64,000 nucleotides of DNA from an uncultured Armatimonadota bacterium (GCA_903910385.1 CAIVZM010000065.1:1-64000); one strand, 5' to 3'; numbered from the stretch's first letter, positions 54,663 through 63,993 are shown. Numbers and translations: made by a program. Notes: generated by a model not told the origin, from the sequence alone.

Positions 54663-54822
54663 AGGAATTCCTCCGGTGTCATTCAATACAAATGATAGTC
54701 CTGCGATAAAAAAGGTTATGCATCAAAACAGGAAAACTAAAGAGGGAAGACTTAACTCTTTCATTCTTTGCAACCCTGCTTTCGAACGTCTACGATGATC
54801 TGATGCGGTCTTGGAAATGAAC

Positions 54823-54864
54823 CAAAATAAAACCGTACCGCACAGGCCTTTCGTAGCCCTGTGC
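54823..54864 (-). other. Structured leader element, possible attenuator
   Basis: In the minus-strand transcript a 7-bp GC stem (54858-54864 with 54840-54846) encloses gctacgaaag and is followed by gtacgg and the U-rich ttttatttt: an intrinsic-terminator-like unit 25-65 nt after the predicted start and about 180 nt before the prepilin gene. It could be a transcription attenuator or the end of a riboswitch; no known class could be assigned. The rest of 54663-54983 holds the promoter and otherwise AT-rich leader. Confidence 0.5.
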
Positions 54865-54894
54865 TCCCTTTGACTATCAATTTGTCTTAACGAG

Positions 54895-54923
54895 AATTTA
54901 ACACAAGATAGCCTTCCTGTCAA
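54895..54923 (-). promoter_or_regulatory. Consensus sigma-70 promoter of the prepilin gene
   Basis: On the minus strand: TTGACA (54918-54923), a 17-nt spacer and TAAATT (54895-54900). Start near 54888; leader about 225 nt. Confidence 0.75.
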
Positions 54924-54983
54924 GGAGAAAACAATTATTCTTCTGAAAAAGAGAACATGAACCCCTTAGGAAAGCGGTTTCCG

Positions 54984-56681
54984 TTAACGTTTAATGGTCA
55001 TATAACACCCTAATAGCGGAGTTGATATTACAGATGTCCCTCCGCCGGGCCAACGTACGGTAGCGCTTTCTATTTTCGTCGCCGTCCCAAGACCGAACAA
55101 CGTCCGGGGGTCGGAGGCGGACATATAAGAACCGGCGGACTGGCAGATTTTGGTCTGGGTTAATCCTTCCGCTTTCACAGTCACGACCGCCCCGTAGGCG
55201 TCACGCCCTGATTTGTCCAGTAAACGGAAACCGATCCAGTTGTTGGCGCCGACTTCATTGTGCAACAGTAAAGGACTCCCCTCACTATCAACGATCAGGA
55301 CATCGATTTTGCCATCGTTGTCATAATCGCCGGACGCCAGACCGCGACCGACGATGGGTGGCAGACTGCCTATTCCGCTGCTCTGAGTAGCATCCTCGAA
55401 CTGTCCGGGCGCGGAATTTCGCATCAGGACGACCGGCTGCGGATAATCGACATTTTCAATCTGCTTGATATTGTCCTGAACATGCCCGTTGCACAGGATG
55501 ATATCCTGCCAGCCATCATTGTCGAAATCCAGAAATTTCGCCCCGAAAGTGACATAAGGCAACGCAGGGCGAGCGACACCGGCAGGATAGCTGATATCCG
55601 TGAACAGAGAACCCCCATCGTTTCGGTACAGCGCCTTCGCTTCATTCCGAAATGTGGCGACAAACAGATCGAACTTGCCATCATTGTTGTAATCGCCGAA
55701 ATCCACGCCCATACCACCATGTACAGAACCGCTTCGGTCACGCGCTGTACCGGACACTTCTCCGATATTCTCGAATGCCATTGCCGTCCCCTGTCGGGCA
55801 AACAGATCACCGGGAGCCTCATCGTTTGCGACCGCGACCGCGATGCGACCGGAATTATCGATATCGGCGAAAGCGACACCCAGACCGCGACCATTATGCG
55901 TATCGAAGCCCCATTGTTTTGTCACATCGACGAACTTCCCGCCAACGTTGTGATACATTGCCCCTTTGATCCCGGTATAGTAACGCGGGCCGCAGGAGGA
56001 CAGGACATCGCCATGATCTTTGGTCTGGAATTTACAGAGTTGTGGCTTCGTCTCTGGCGAAAAATCCGCATAGTTACAAATGTAGAGATCCAACGCGCCG
56101 TCGCCATCCAGATCGGCGAACCCTGCCGAGGATCCCCACGGTTGCGGTTTCAGGCCGGATGATGCCGAGACATCGGCGAATCGCTTTCCGCCCTGATTGT
56201 GCAGGAGACGACCTTCACGATAGCCCGAAAGATAGATATCAGGGTGTCCATCGTTATCGTAATCGCCTACCGCGCAACCCAGAAGATAGCCTTTGAGTGC
56301 GGAAATGCCGGTTTCGGCAGAGACATCTTTGAATTTGCCTTTACCATCACCCCGATAGAGCGCCGGCGCCGGTCCAACCAGCAGAATATCCAGATTGCCA
56401 TCGCCATCGTAGTCCAGAAAGGCGCAACCATTTCCGATCGTCCCGAGAATAGTCAACGGCCGCTTGCCCGGAGAAGACCAGCGATAATTCAGACCCGCTT
56501 CCTGCGCGACATTACGAAAAATTGATGTTTGCGGGTTCTGCGAGGGCGCCGTGGAACTGACGGAAGGCGAAGTTGCGGTGCGCGAGGTCGATCTGGAACC
56601 GACCGGATTTACACAACCTGCAAGACTGACGGAAGCGCAAATAAGGAAAAAAAGGGCGATTGATACGAGGCGGCTCTGCAT
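54984..56681 (-). CDS. CRTAC1-like lipoprotein with FG-GAP repeats and ASPIC/UnbV domain
   Basis: 565-residue exported lipoprotein: signal peptide ending SLAGC, a Ser/Thr linker, then seven or more FG-GAP/VCBS propeller blades, each with a Ca-binding DxDxDG or variant (LDYDGDGNLDILL, GDYDNDGHPDIYL, ADLDGDGALDLYI, GDYNNDGKFDLFV, LDFDNDGWQDIIL, GDYDNDGKIDVLI). The ASPIC/UnbV domain closes it (NWIGFRLLDKSGRDAYGAVVTV ... SATVRWPGG). The family is found on bacterial surfaces and in extracellular matrix of animals; its role is unknown. ATG 56681 gives a proper signal peptide; 56714 is a longer alternative. Confidence 0.93.
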   Translation of the reverse strand: MQSRLVSIALFFLICASVSLAGCVNPVGSRSTSRTATSPSVSSTAPSQNPQTSIFRNVAQEAGLNYRWSSPGKRPLTILGTIGNGCAFLDYDGDGNLDILLVGPAPALYRGDGKGKFKDVSAETGISALKGYLLGCAVGDYDNDGHPDIYLSGYREGRLLHNQGGKRFADVSASSGLKPQPWGSSAGFADLDGDGALDLYICNYADFSPETKPQLCKFQTKDHGDVLSSCGPRYYTGIKGAMYHNVGGKFVDVTKQWGFDTHNGRGLGVAFADIDNSGRIAVAVANDEAPGDLFARQGTAMAFENIGEVSGTARDRSGSVHGGMGVDFGDYNNDGKFDLFVATFRNEAKALYRNDGGSLFTDISYPAGVARPALPYVTFGAKFLDFDNDGWQDIILCNGHVQDNIKQIENVDYPQPVVLMRNSAPGQFEDATQSSGIGSLPPIVGRGLASGDYDNDGKIDVLIVDSEGSPLLLHNEVGANNWIGFRLLDKSGRDAYGAVVTVKAEGLTQTKICQSAGSYMSASDPRTLFGLGTATKIESATVRWPGGGTSVISTPLLGCYMTIKR

Positions 56682-56798
56682 GATTACGTGTACATTCAAG
56701 AGGCGGCGTCTCAATTGACACTGCCGACTTTCCGCCGTTATCTTATCATTTCCGCTTTTGATTCTGTAACCGCCCGTGATCCGCGTCGCCGTCTGGAA

Positions 56799-58514
56799 TC
56801 AGGGCTTTACAGGTTTCGGCTCCGACTTGATCACCTCTGGAACGCTTTTCGTTTCTTCTTTCGACGCATCGGCGCCGGAACCGGATGACTCCGCCTTACG
56901 CGATGAGGTAGCGGCATCACCTTCGGATTTGCCTTTGGCGCCCCCTCCCTTGCTTGCAAAAACCGTCGCTTCACTCTTTGGGGCCGGCGGGAGCAACGTC
57001 ACACGGGTAACGCCCAGCGCCCCCTTCGCATATAGACCGATAATGCGTACCGCATGGTCGGATTCTTGTAACGCAGCGTAGAAATGCGCCGCCGTTAACG
57101 GATCGCCTTTTCCATCGAAATACAGCGTCGCCGGCGAAGTGACAGCGGAAATGCCCTTCCCTTCGCTTTTGCCAAGGATTCCCTGCCAGTTCGTCAAATC
57201 GGATACCGTAAATTTGCCTTCTGTTGCGTTGATTGATTTCGGCGTCCCTTCCGCCGAGGCGGCGAAAGCGGGCAAATTATCGGGTTCGGCAATCGAGGCG
57301 CGAACTGCCCGGAATGTCGCGGTCACCGGTTCATACGATCCTTCCACGGCTAGACGCGCCTTCTTCCCTTTGAGCGCATCGAAGAATTGTTCCGAGGTAA
57401 TAAGCAGACCGCCGGGACCTCGCAAGACGGCGTCCGCTGTCAACTGTGCGGTAATCGCGCGTGCGGTGGGCATCAAGCCCTGCGCCTGTACGGGGGAAAG
57501 GGTCACGGACAGCGTTGGTGCGTCGGCGCTTTCCAGAGCGCCCTCGAAACCTGCGATTTCCATGCCGGGCGCATTCTCGCCGTAGATGGCGACAGTGTAT
57601 GCGTTGACGCGCTTTGTGTCCGGCGAGAGAACGCCACGCACCGCCACTTTATACCCTTCTTTTAAGATAGGGTTCGGCGTCGCTGTAGAATTGAAGTACC
57701 GAACGGCATCACTGGCGGATACGGTAACGCTACGATTGGGAGCGATTCCCAGCGAAAACGTCGTTTCCTTTTCCCCGAAGTGCAAATCACTCACCGCTCC
57801 GGTAAAGGTGGCGGGAATCTGGCGTTCCGTCTGCGCTAACCCTTCCCATTTCGCTTCCTTGATCGACGGCGTGACGCGCCCGTCACGAATCAGGGTTTTC
57901 GCCAGATCGAACGCCAGCGCAAGATTCTGCTTTCCATTTCCAAAATCACGGGGCTTTTCCAGGGAAACAGTAATTTGAGGGTTGTCTGAGGCGTCACGAC
58001 CTACGGAATCGGCAATGGGCAGTGAAAGCGCGGCGGCGGCTCCGGTAGGAAGCAGAGAGAACCCTTTTCCAAAAGTGATACGGGCGCGGGTATACGATTT
58101 TCCGGTGGGGACCGCTCCCACGCCGACCAGAGCGAACCGTGGCGCTTTTTCATTGACCAACTGTGTCAGATCGGTAACGAAATTATCCGTCGCGCCGTCG
58201 AAGACAATGGCGCCTGTCTCATCCGCGTCCAGAAGTTCGATCTTCCGTATATCGACCCAGAATCGGTCATATCCGGCGACAGCGCCAGCAACCGTGATAA
58301 AGATTCCCAGACGTCCACGTTCCGCCTCTCCCTTAACGGATTTATCGGTCGCCGCGTCCGATGAACGAGAAGACGACCCGGAAGCCAACCCGGTGGAATT
58401 TGGATTGGTATTGATTCCCGAACCGCCGCATCCTGTCAAAACGGTGATCGTCGCTCCTGCGCCGACCATCATCAGCCACAATTTCCGTCTCTGAAGCGCG
58501 TTCCGTAACCGCAT
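56799..58514 (-). CDS. DUF4382-like lipoprotein
   Basis: 571-residue exported lipoprotein (lipobox VLTGC, then a Gly/Ser/Asn linker). The domain at about 65-185 (RLGIFITVAGAVAGYDRFWV, KIELLDADETG, LTQLVNEKAPRFALVGVGAV, ARITFG) resembles DUF4382; later parts repeat OB-like strands such as FTGAVSDLHFGEKETTFSLG and IAGFEGALESADAPTLSVTL. The tail is Lys/Glu/Ser/Pro-rich and disordered. No enzymatic motif seen. GGGAG 8 nt before ATG 58514 decides the start over 58571. Same strand as the CRTAC1-like gene, which starts 118 nt downstream. Confidence 0.8.
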   Translation of the reverse strand: MRLRNALQRRKLWLMMVGAGATITVLTGCGGSGINTNPNSTGLASGSSSRSSDAATDKSVKGEAERGRLGIFITVAGAVAGYDRFWVDIRKIELLDADETGAIVFDGATDNFVTDLTQLVNEKAPRFALVGVGAVPTGKSYTRARITFGKGFSLLPTGAAAALSLPIADSVGRDASDNPQITVSLEKPRDFGNGKQNLALAFDLAKTLIRDGRVTPSIKEAKWEGLAQTERQIPATFTGAVSDLHFGEKETTFSLGIAPNRSVTVSASDAVRYFNSTATPNPILKEGYKVAVRGVLSPDTKRVNAYTVAIYGENAPGMEIAGFEGALESADAPTLSVTLSPVQAQGLMPTARAITAQLTADAVLRGPGGLLITSEQFFDALKGKKARLAVEGSYEPVTATFRAVRASIAEPDNLPAFAASAEGTPKSINATEGKFTVSDLTNWQGILGKSEGKGISAVTSPATLYFDGKGDPLTAAHFYAALQESDHAVRIIGLYAKGALGVTRVTLLPPAPKSEATVFASKGGGAKGKSEGDAATSSRKAESSGSGADASKEETKSVPEVIKSEPKPVKP

Positions 58515-58622
58515 AATCGTTTCTCCCTGTCCACTCATTATATCGTCCGTTCCCGGCGAGATTACCTTCAAAACCGACGGAAATTACCCGGGAAAAAACC
58601 TCGCGACACTTTGCATTTCCTG

Positions 58623-58652
58623 TTGCGGCGAAGCGTCTGGCTGTGCTACAAT
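58623..58652 (+). promoter_or_regulatory. Predicted sigma-70 promoter of the DUF1844 gene
   Basis: TTGCGG (58623-58628), 18-nt spacer, TACAAT (58647-58652). Start near 58659, leader about 60 nt. Confidence 0.55.
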
Positions 58653-58721
58653 CGCCCGTGCACGGAATTATAACCACAATGGAAATCTGTGGTGTAAAAC
58701 GATTTCGTAGAGAAGAGAACT

Positions 58722-59216
58722 ATGGCTGACGAACGTGAAGAGGAAGAAGGCGGGTTTACAGTAAGAGACCGGAGACGGTTTCTGACGGAGGATACGCCTT
58801 CGGAGCCAACGTCAATCCCCACATCCCCTATCAATTCATCTCCGCTGGTGCAAGACGCCCCGGAGGGATCACGCTTCGAAACCATAGGGAATCTCATCGA
58901 TGCGCCTGAAAGCGATGATACCTACGGAGGTGATCCGGAAGCGCAGGAAACGAATGAGTTACCGGATATTTATTCCGTTGTCGCCATTTTTCTCGACGAG
59001 ATGCGCAGTCATGCGATTTTACGCCTCGGCCTCGCTCCTAACCCCATGACAGGACAATCGGAGCAGGATCTCGCTCAAGCGAAAATCGCCATCGATACCG
59101 CTGTTTTTCTGGGTTCACAGTTGGAGAGCGTCCTCACGGCGGAAGAGAAACTTCCGTTACGCGCCATGCTCAGCGAACTGCAGATGTTATTTGTCGAACA
59201 AAGCAAGAAGGCTTAA
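58722..59216 (+). CDS. DUF1844 domain protein
   Basis: 164 residues. The acidic, Pro/Ser-rich first 80 residues look disordered; residues about 80-150 are a DUF1844 domain (IYSVVAIFLDEMRSHAILRL, GLAPNPMTGQSEQDLAQAKI, AIDTAVFLGSQLE). Proteins of this family are small, cytoplasmic, widespread and of unknown function. The stop is followed by a hairpin-like cttccgcccttacggaag at about 59222-59239. AGAGAAG lies before the ATG. Confidence 0.9.
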   Translation: MADEREEEEGGFTVRDRRRFLTEDTPSEPTSIPTSPINSSPLVQDAPEGSRFETIGNLIDAPESDDTYGGDPEAQETNELPDIYSVVAIFLDEMRSHAILRLGLAPNPMTGQSEQDLAQAKIAIDTAVFLGSQLESVLTAEEKLPLRAMLSELQMLFVEQSKKA

Positions 59217-59311
59217 GACATCTTCCGCCCTTACGGAAGGGGATGTGATCCCAGTCTCCCAAGCGACACGTTCTACTGATTCGCGCACGAATCTGTTGTT
59301 TTATTTAAGGG

Positions 59312-59347
59312 TTCTTTCCTGTGAAAACGCCTCAACACAGGAAAGAA
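59312..59347 (+). other. 12-bp hairpin upstream of a hypothetical gene
   Basis: Perfect inverted repeat ttctttcctgtg (59312-59323) with cacaggaaagaa (59336-59347), 40 nt before the start at 59388. No U-run follows on the plus strand. It might end the DUF1844 message or control the next gene. Confidence 0.45.
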
Positions 59348-59387
59348 GGCGGCAGTGCGATGCCGCTTATCGGAGGAGAGTAAAATA

Positions 59388-59909
59388 GTGATTAAGACGG
59401 CTAACCCCACACCGTCCGTCAGTCAGTTTCGATTGCGGTTCAACAGCGAATCGCGTCGAGCGCGGCGCGTTCTCGAGCGCCGCCGTCATACCAGCGTTTC
59501 CTCAGCGCAGGACATGCAGCAAACCTATAACGCCCTGCGTGATAGTATCGCTGCCTATCGGGAGTTAGAGCCACGTTTCGAAGATATCGTCAGCCTGTTT
59601 TGTATCGCCGCCCATGAAGGCGTCACGACAGAGCGAGAAGCGGAATTCCGGACACATCGCGCCTGGTTCCTGAAGCATTATTCAGGATTCCAGAGTTACT
59701 TACAAGATTATCTGGTAGCCGATGCGAGTGATCGCGCTCCGGGGTGGTGGCGCTCACGCCCCTGTGACGCTTTCGAGGCGTTATTTTTGCCCCGAACGCT
59801 TACCGCCGCCCTGGAAAGCGATAATGGTCATCTGATCCATCGCCTGACAAGGACTCAAAACGCGATGCTCGCATGGCAGGACGCTCTACGCCGCCACGTC
59901 AAAATTTGA
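59388..59909 (+). CDS. Hypothetical helical protein
   Basis: 173 residues, basic N-terminus (RLRFNSESRRARRVLERRRH), otherwise helical with many aromatic residues (HRAWFLKHYSGFQSYLQDYL, APGWWRSRPCDAFEALFLPR). No signal peptide, no recognised family. Start: GTG 59388 is preceded by GGAGGAG, a strong ribosome-binding site, which decides against ATG 59355. Same strand as the DUF1844 gene and convergent with the FAD-oxidoreductase gene. Confidence 0.75.
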   Translation: MIKTANPTPSVSQFRLRFNSESRRARRVLERRRHTSVSSAQDMQQTYNALRDSIAAYRELEPRFEDIVSLFCIAAHEGVTTEREAEFRTHRAWFLKHYSGFQSYLQDYLVADASDRAPGWWRSRPCDAFEALFLPRTLTAALESDNGHLIHRLTRTQNAMLAWQDALRRHVKI

Positions 59910-59957
59910 CGAGCAGGTTTCTGAGGAAAGAATAGCCCCCAGTAAGCAGCGTCACTG

Positions 59958-61361
59958 TCACAGGGGGTTCAAAATCCCGGCGGGATCAAGCCCCGCTTTG
60001 ATGACCTGCAAGACCTTCATCGCCGTCGTTCCTCTTTCCACGGCAAATGCATTCCTGCGCGCTTCGCCGATTCCGAAGTGATGCGCGATGATGCCTCCCT
60101 CATGCAGGCAGGCGCTGTAGGCGCTTTCCGCTATCCGATTATAGAGGTCGATAGAATCCGTCGTTGTTGGAGGTTCCGCTTGCGCTTCCCATCGCCATTC
60201 CAGCGCCGCTCCCTCTGTCGTCGGGTGAGCGATTTCCAGGGCAAGACTCGTTGTCAGAGGTGACATCGCCGCTCTTACCGCCGCCTCGATATGCTTCAAT
60301 TGGCTCCAGGTCGCGCCAAAAGCGAAAACATCGGCGATTCCGCCGGGACGACCGTTCGCCGACCATGCCGAAGTCTCTTCGCGTCGCTCAAACCACTCAT
60401 CCCCCGGCGATGTGGGAGATTCCGGAATCGACATTCCCCCGATTTGCTGGCAGACCGCATACGCCAACTGATAGTTCCCTGCCTGGCGGATTTCCTCTCC
60501 TTCAAAGCCCATCAGCAGGAGCGCTCCCCTCTCAGGCGCCGGGTATATGGTCGAAGCCGCTTCCGTATCGAAAACGCGCAGGACAGCGGGATCGGAATCT
60601 GACCGACTGATCAGACGCATCGCATCGATAGCATCGTTCAGAGAATCGAAGGCGAACGCGACCCAGGCGCGAACCTCTGGCGCGGGTTGCATACGAAACG
60701 TTACGGAAGTGATGACCCCGAATCGTCCTTCCGCGCCGATAAAAAGCGAATGCAAATCGAATGCGGCGTTTGCGCCAGGAGCGGAGGAAGTCCGAAGAAT
60801 TTCCCCTTCGGGTAGAACCGCCTCGATACTGACAGTCAAATCAGATTGTCGCCCGTAACGCCCGGATAGCAAGCCAATGGCGTTGGTCGCCGCCGACCCC
60901 CCTACCGTCGCCAGTCGGACGCTCCGGGGCAGATGCCCCAGAGTATAGCCGTGGCTTCCCAGTTGTTCTTCCAGAGACGCCAACAGGACGCCTGCGCCCG
61001 CTGTGACGAGTAAGGATTCCTCATCCCAGGTAACGCTATTCAGTCGGGACAAATCGAGAGCGATTGGGAAAGCGTCGATATCCCCGCCATTATCGCCCCT
61101 GTGCGTCCCGTTCCCGGTCACATTAGACCCGCCGCCCATAATATGAACGCGGGTTCGTATCTGGCTGGCGAGACGCAGAATCGCCGCAACCTCCTCCGTA
61201 TCGGATGGCGCAACAACGGCAGCGACCGACGATACCCCGCCGCCGCGTCGCTTAATCTGAACAGGATTCCAGGAAGCGAGCGCACGGAGCCGCGATTCCT
61301 CATCAGTCCTGACATTCTCCGCGCCAACGATTGCGATCAGAGCGGCTAACGTTTCTTTCAT
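59958..61361 (-). CDS. FAD-binding oxidoreductase, GlcD/AGPS-like (PCMH type)
   Basis: 467-residue flavoenzyme of the FAD-linked oxidase C family. FAD-binding PCMH domain: AVVAPSDTEEVAAILRLASQ, HIMGGGSNVTGN (pyrophosphate loop), LGHLPRSVRLATVGGSAATN and LFIGAEGRFGVITSVTFRM. The C-terminal cap ends IIAHHFGIGEARRNAF ... KAGLDPAGILNPL, the usual closing motif. It resembles both glycolate oxidase subunit D and alkyl-dihydroxyacetonephosphate synthase; substrate unassigned. ATG 61361 lies 11 nt after the upstream peptidase stop, so the two form an operon. Confidence 0.92.
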   Translation of the reverse strand: MKETLAALIAIVGAENVRTDEESRLRALASWNPVQIKRRGGGVSSVAAVVAPSDTEEVAAILRLASQIRTRVHIMGGGSNVTGNGTHRGDNGGDIDAFPIALDLSRLNSVTWDEESLLVTAGAGVLLASLEEQLGSHGYTLGHLPRSVRLATVGGSAATNAIGLLSGRYGRQSDLTVSIEAVLPEGEILRTSSAPGANAAFDLHSLFIGAEGRFGVITSVTFRMQPAPEVRAWVAFAFDSLNDAIDAMRLISRSDSDPAVLRVFDTEAASTIYPAPERGALLLMGFEGEEIRQAGNYQLAYAVCQQIGGMSIPESPTSPGDEWFERREETSAWSANGRPGGIADVFAFGATWSQLKHIEAAVRAAMSPLTTSLALEIAHPTTEGAALEWRWEAQAEPPTTTDSIDLYNRIAESAYSACLHEGGIIAHHFGIGEARRNAFAVERGTTAMKVLQVIKAGLDPAGILNPL

Positions 61362-61372
61362 CGCGTAACTCT

Positions 61373-62974
61373 CTACCCGGCAGCCTTTTGCAGATGTCGG
61401 ACAAAATGCGTGGGGTTCAACGGTTCCCCGGTAGCGGATTCGATCAACGCATTCCAAGGTAGCCGGGCTCCGCAAGCGAAAATCTGATGGCGCAGATAAT
61501 CGCCCACTGCCGGGGAAGAAACGAGATAGTCATCGTCGCCGGAAGGAAGCGTCTTTTCCTGAAGATAATCCAACAACTGGGACGCCATCATCTCACCGAG
61601 AAGATAATTATGGTAATAGACAGGGGCAAGAGCCAGGTGCAACTTCGCCGCCCAGTCAGGCGCGTTTCCGCCTTCGGGCTTGCGCACATTCTGGTACCGT
61701 GCAACCAGAGTCCACCATAAAGCATTCAAATTCTGAGTCGGATCTGTGTACAGGGCGCGTTCGAAATGCGCCATCACCGCTACCCAGCGCACAAGAATCA
61801 GCAGTTGCGCCGCCGTTTCCGCATTGCCTTCCGCTGACACCGCTTGCGCTTCCGCCGCAGGCACTCCCACATACCGCGTCAGAAAGGCGGCGTTGCGTGA
61901 GAGTCGCCCCATCAGCATGGCGACCGCCTCCGTCGTCAACGTATGCGAAGGTCCCCGGAGGAAAAAAGGCAAATCCTCACCGATGTATTTGTCGTAGACA
62001 GCGTGCCCGAACTCATGCAGCATCGTTCCCATCCATCGTTCAGATTCGTTGCAATTGCAGAGGACACGAACATCGCCGTACCGCCCCACAGTGATGCAAA
62101 AAGCGTGCTGGCATTTGTTGTCGCGTTCATACAGGTCGGAGCGGGCGAGAATGTCACGAACGTCCAGACCGATCGCGTCAAAGAAATTGGTGGTCAGCGT
62201 TTCGAGGTTTTTGTTTTTGTAGAACGCATCGAAGTCGGTTTCCCCGGTAGGAGCTTCCTGAAAGAAGGGATCGGGATAATGCCATGCTTGCAATTCGTCG
62301 ATGGTCACTTTGAAGCGGGCGGCAAGGCGGGTGTCCAGATCCGCCTTGTAAGACCTCCAGAGCGATTCCGTCCGCTTTGTGACATCTTCCAGAAGCGCGA
62401 AGAGCGTCTCCTCGTCCTGCTCCTGCAAGCGTAGCGACATCTGATAATAATTTGCGTAGCCCAGACGTCGCGCTTCCTGATTGCGAATCTCTACCAGACG
62501 CAGTACATCCTTCTCGACATGGACGCCGATTTCCTTACTTGCCTCCCATGCCTTTCGGCGTAATTCGGAATCATCGGAAACACGAAGGATATCGCGAAGC
62601 GCATTCTCCCCGGTCGGTTGACCGAGCAATTCGGGACGGTAGGTATTGTAGGCGCTTTCCACGCGCCGTTCGGTATCCACCAGTTCTTCAATGACGGCGT
62701 CTTCCATCTGATTCCCGGCGACGGTGTTCAGCAGGAGGTAGTGTTGCCGCACATGATCCGCTTCAAACCGGGATGTATCCATTCCGCGCAGCGTCTCAAA
62801 CATCGCTTTGTCCGCATACAGTCGCGTAATCGCTTTCTGCGCATTCCCGGCGCGCATCTCACTTTCCTCAGATGCCGATACATTCGCCTGCCACCAGGCG
62901 TCGCTCATTTCGATTTCCAGAGGTTCGACACGCGCCCGCAACGCGGACAAAAAGGGTTGTATATCGTTTGTCAT
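61373..62974 (-). CDS. M2-type (ACE-like) gluzincin metallopeptidase
   Basis: 533-residue helical zinc peptidase without signal peptide. The zinc motif HEFGH is at 320-324 and a third ligand E349 follows 25 residues later in LTTEAVAMLM, matching M2 peptidases (angiotensin-converting-enzyme-like) and close to M3. Other family stretches are RNQEARRLGYANYYQMSLRL and LQAWHYPDPFFQEAP, which I know from bacterial M2 proteins. Probably cytoplasmic oligopeptide degradation. First gene of a unit with the FAD-oxidoreductase gene. Confidence 0.9.
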   Translation of the reverse strand: MTNDIQPFLSALRARVEPLEIEMSDAWWQANVSASEESEMRAGNAQKAITRLYADKAMFETLRGMDTSRFEADHVRQHYLLLNTVAGNQMEDAVIEELVDTERRVESAYNTYRPELLGQPTGENALRDILRVSDDSELRRKAWEASKEIGVHVEKDVLRLVEIRNQEARRLGYANYYQMSLRLQEQDEETLFALLEDVTKRTESLWRSYKADLDTRLAARFKVTIDELQAWHYPDPFFQEAPTGETDFDAFYKNKNLETLTTNFFDAIGLDVRDILARSDLYERDNKCQHAFCITVGRYGDVRVLCNCNESERWMGTMLHEFGHAVYDKYIGEDLPFFLRGPSHTLTTEAVAMLMGRLSRNAAFLTRYVGVPAAEAQAVSAEGNAETAAQLLILVRWVAVMAHFERALYTDPTQNLNALWWTLVARYQNVRKPEGGNAPDWAAKLHLALAPVYYHNYLLGEMMASQLLDYLQEKTLPSGDDDYLVSSPAVGDYLRHQIFACGARLPWNALIESATGEPLNPTHFVRHLQKAAG

Positions 62975-63064
62975 AATTTCTTGAGACTCTATGATACCGT
63001 GAAGCGATCCTCAGGTTATACAGGCATGCGCTTTATGCAGAACTGCGCTGATAATAAGCGCACT

Positions 63065-63619
63065 CTACGATATCTGACCACGGATTTTATACAAAGGCGC
63101 AACTGAAGGCATCAACGCCCTTGACAAGAGCCCGAGGGGGAAGATACGCCGGTAAGCATTCCATACCTCGGCAACCTCATTGTAACGTTCACGCACCAGA
63201 GCAATTTCCGCTTCTATTTCCCGCACTTTCAAGACCGCTTCGCTTACTTCCGGATCACCATCTGTATGTAACAAATTTTCTTCTTCGGCTTCTTTACACA
63301 ACCAGAGTACCAGACGGGAAAGTTCCTGCTCCGCCTCCATTTGCATCTCGCGACGATTCGAAATCACAGGATCGCTTCTTCGCTTGAGCGCTCCTCGCAC
63401 ATCGTCGGCCGGAAATCGCAATTCGTTGTAATAACTGGTCCTTTGAATCAAAGTTGGCAAGCTCTCGGCACGTCGTGCGTACAGCGAGTCCATATTCTGA
63501 AGTTCTTCCAGTATGCTCATCCAGCGCAACTTCATCGATGCGCCGTCTCTGAAAAAGGCGAGCAGGATGCAGGCGCCAAGAAAGAATAACGCAATCGCTA
63601 TTGCGAAGGTATCGGTCAC
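63065..63619 (-). CDS. LemA family-like membrane protein
   Basis: 184 residues: an N-terminal transmembrane helix (FAIAIALFFLGACILLAFF), then a long helical bundle. The C-terminal VREIEAEIALVRERYNEVAEVWNAYRRIFP closely follows the LemA signature. The usual RRxDLIPNLV appears only as the divergent YARRAESLPTLIQR. GTG 63619 overlaps the preceding stop codon in a GTGA arrangement, which decides the start over a longer frame from 63691 and shows coupling. LemA proteins are of unknown function. Confidence 0.75.
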   Translation of the reverse strand: MTDTFAIAIALFFLGACILLAFFRDGASMKLRWMSILEELQNMDSLYARRAESLPTLIQRTSYYNELRFPADDVRGALKRRSDPVISNRREMQMEAEQELSRLVLWLCKEAEEENLLHTDGDPEVSEAVLKVREIEAEIALVRERYNEVAEVWNAYRRIFPLGLLSRALMPSVAPLYKIRGQIS

Positions 63620-63993
63620 TTGCGGAGCCCTTTCACGTATTCGCTTATCGTGAAACGAATAGGCGGAGCATCGGCGGGCGTTAATATACAATAGGCGGCA
63701 AGCCCGAAGGATAGTGTAGCAAGGATCGCCAGCAACATTCCGGCGAACGGCTTACGGGAGAACAGACGGGAATATGCCCCCTCAACAATGATCAGGCACT
63801 GCGCTACCGGATCGTAGCCGACTCGCTCTTCATGGTGACCGGGAATCGGGGATGCAGTGCGGTAACGTCGCCCCCATACCGTCACCAGCGCCCGTTCGGG
63901 TAGAAAATAGATTTCCGTTTTTGTATCTCCTGCATAAGGGGGCGCAGGAAATGATTCCACCGGGATATCGTTATAATAACGAGCGACGCGCAA
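63616..63993 (-). CDS. Small membrane protein upstream of the LemA-like gene, possibly partial
   Basis: At least 125 residues; one transmembrane helix near the C-terminus (FAGMLLAILATLSFGLAAYCIL) and a polar N-terminal domain (TKTEIYFLPERALVTVWGRRYRT). The frame stays open to the right edge of the window, so the 5' end may lie outside; TTG 63993 is the last start codon inside. No family recognised. Translationally coupled to the LemA-like gene, which suggests a joint envelope role, perhaps like the TPM/E3-domain partners often found beside lemA (not seen here). Confidence 0.65.
   Translation of the reverse strand: MRVARYYNDIPVESFPAPPYAGDTKTEIYFLPERALVTVWGRRYRTASPIPGHHEERVGYDPVAQCLIIVEGAYSRLFSRKPFAGMLLAILATLSFGLAAYCILTPADAPPIRFTISEYVKGLRK

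Noticed and set aside
54823-54923. GEMM-I (cyclic-di-GMP) riboswitch call for the prepilin leader
   Set aside because: Only short fragments resemble the core; the GACGCAAAGCC-type half and the second helix are missing, so I report it as an unassigned structured leader.
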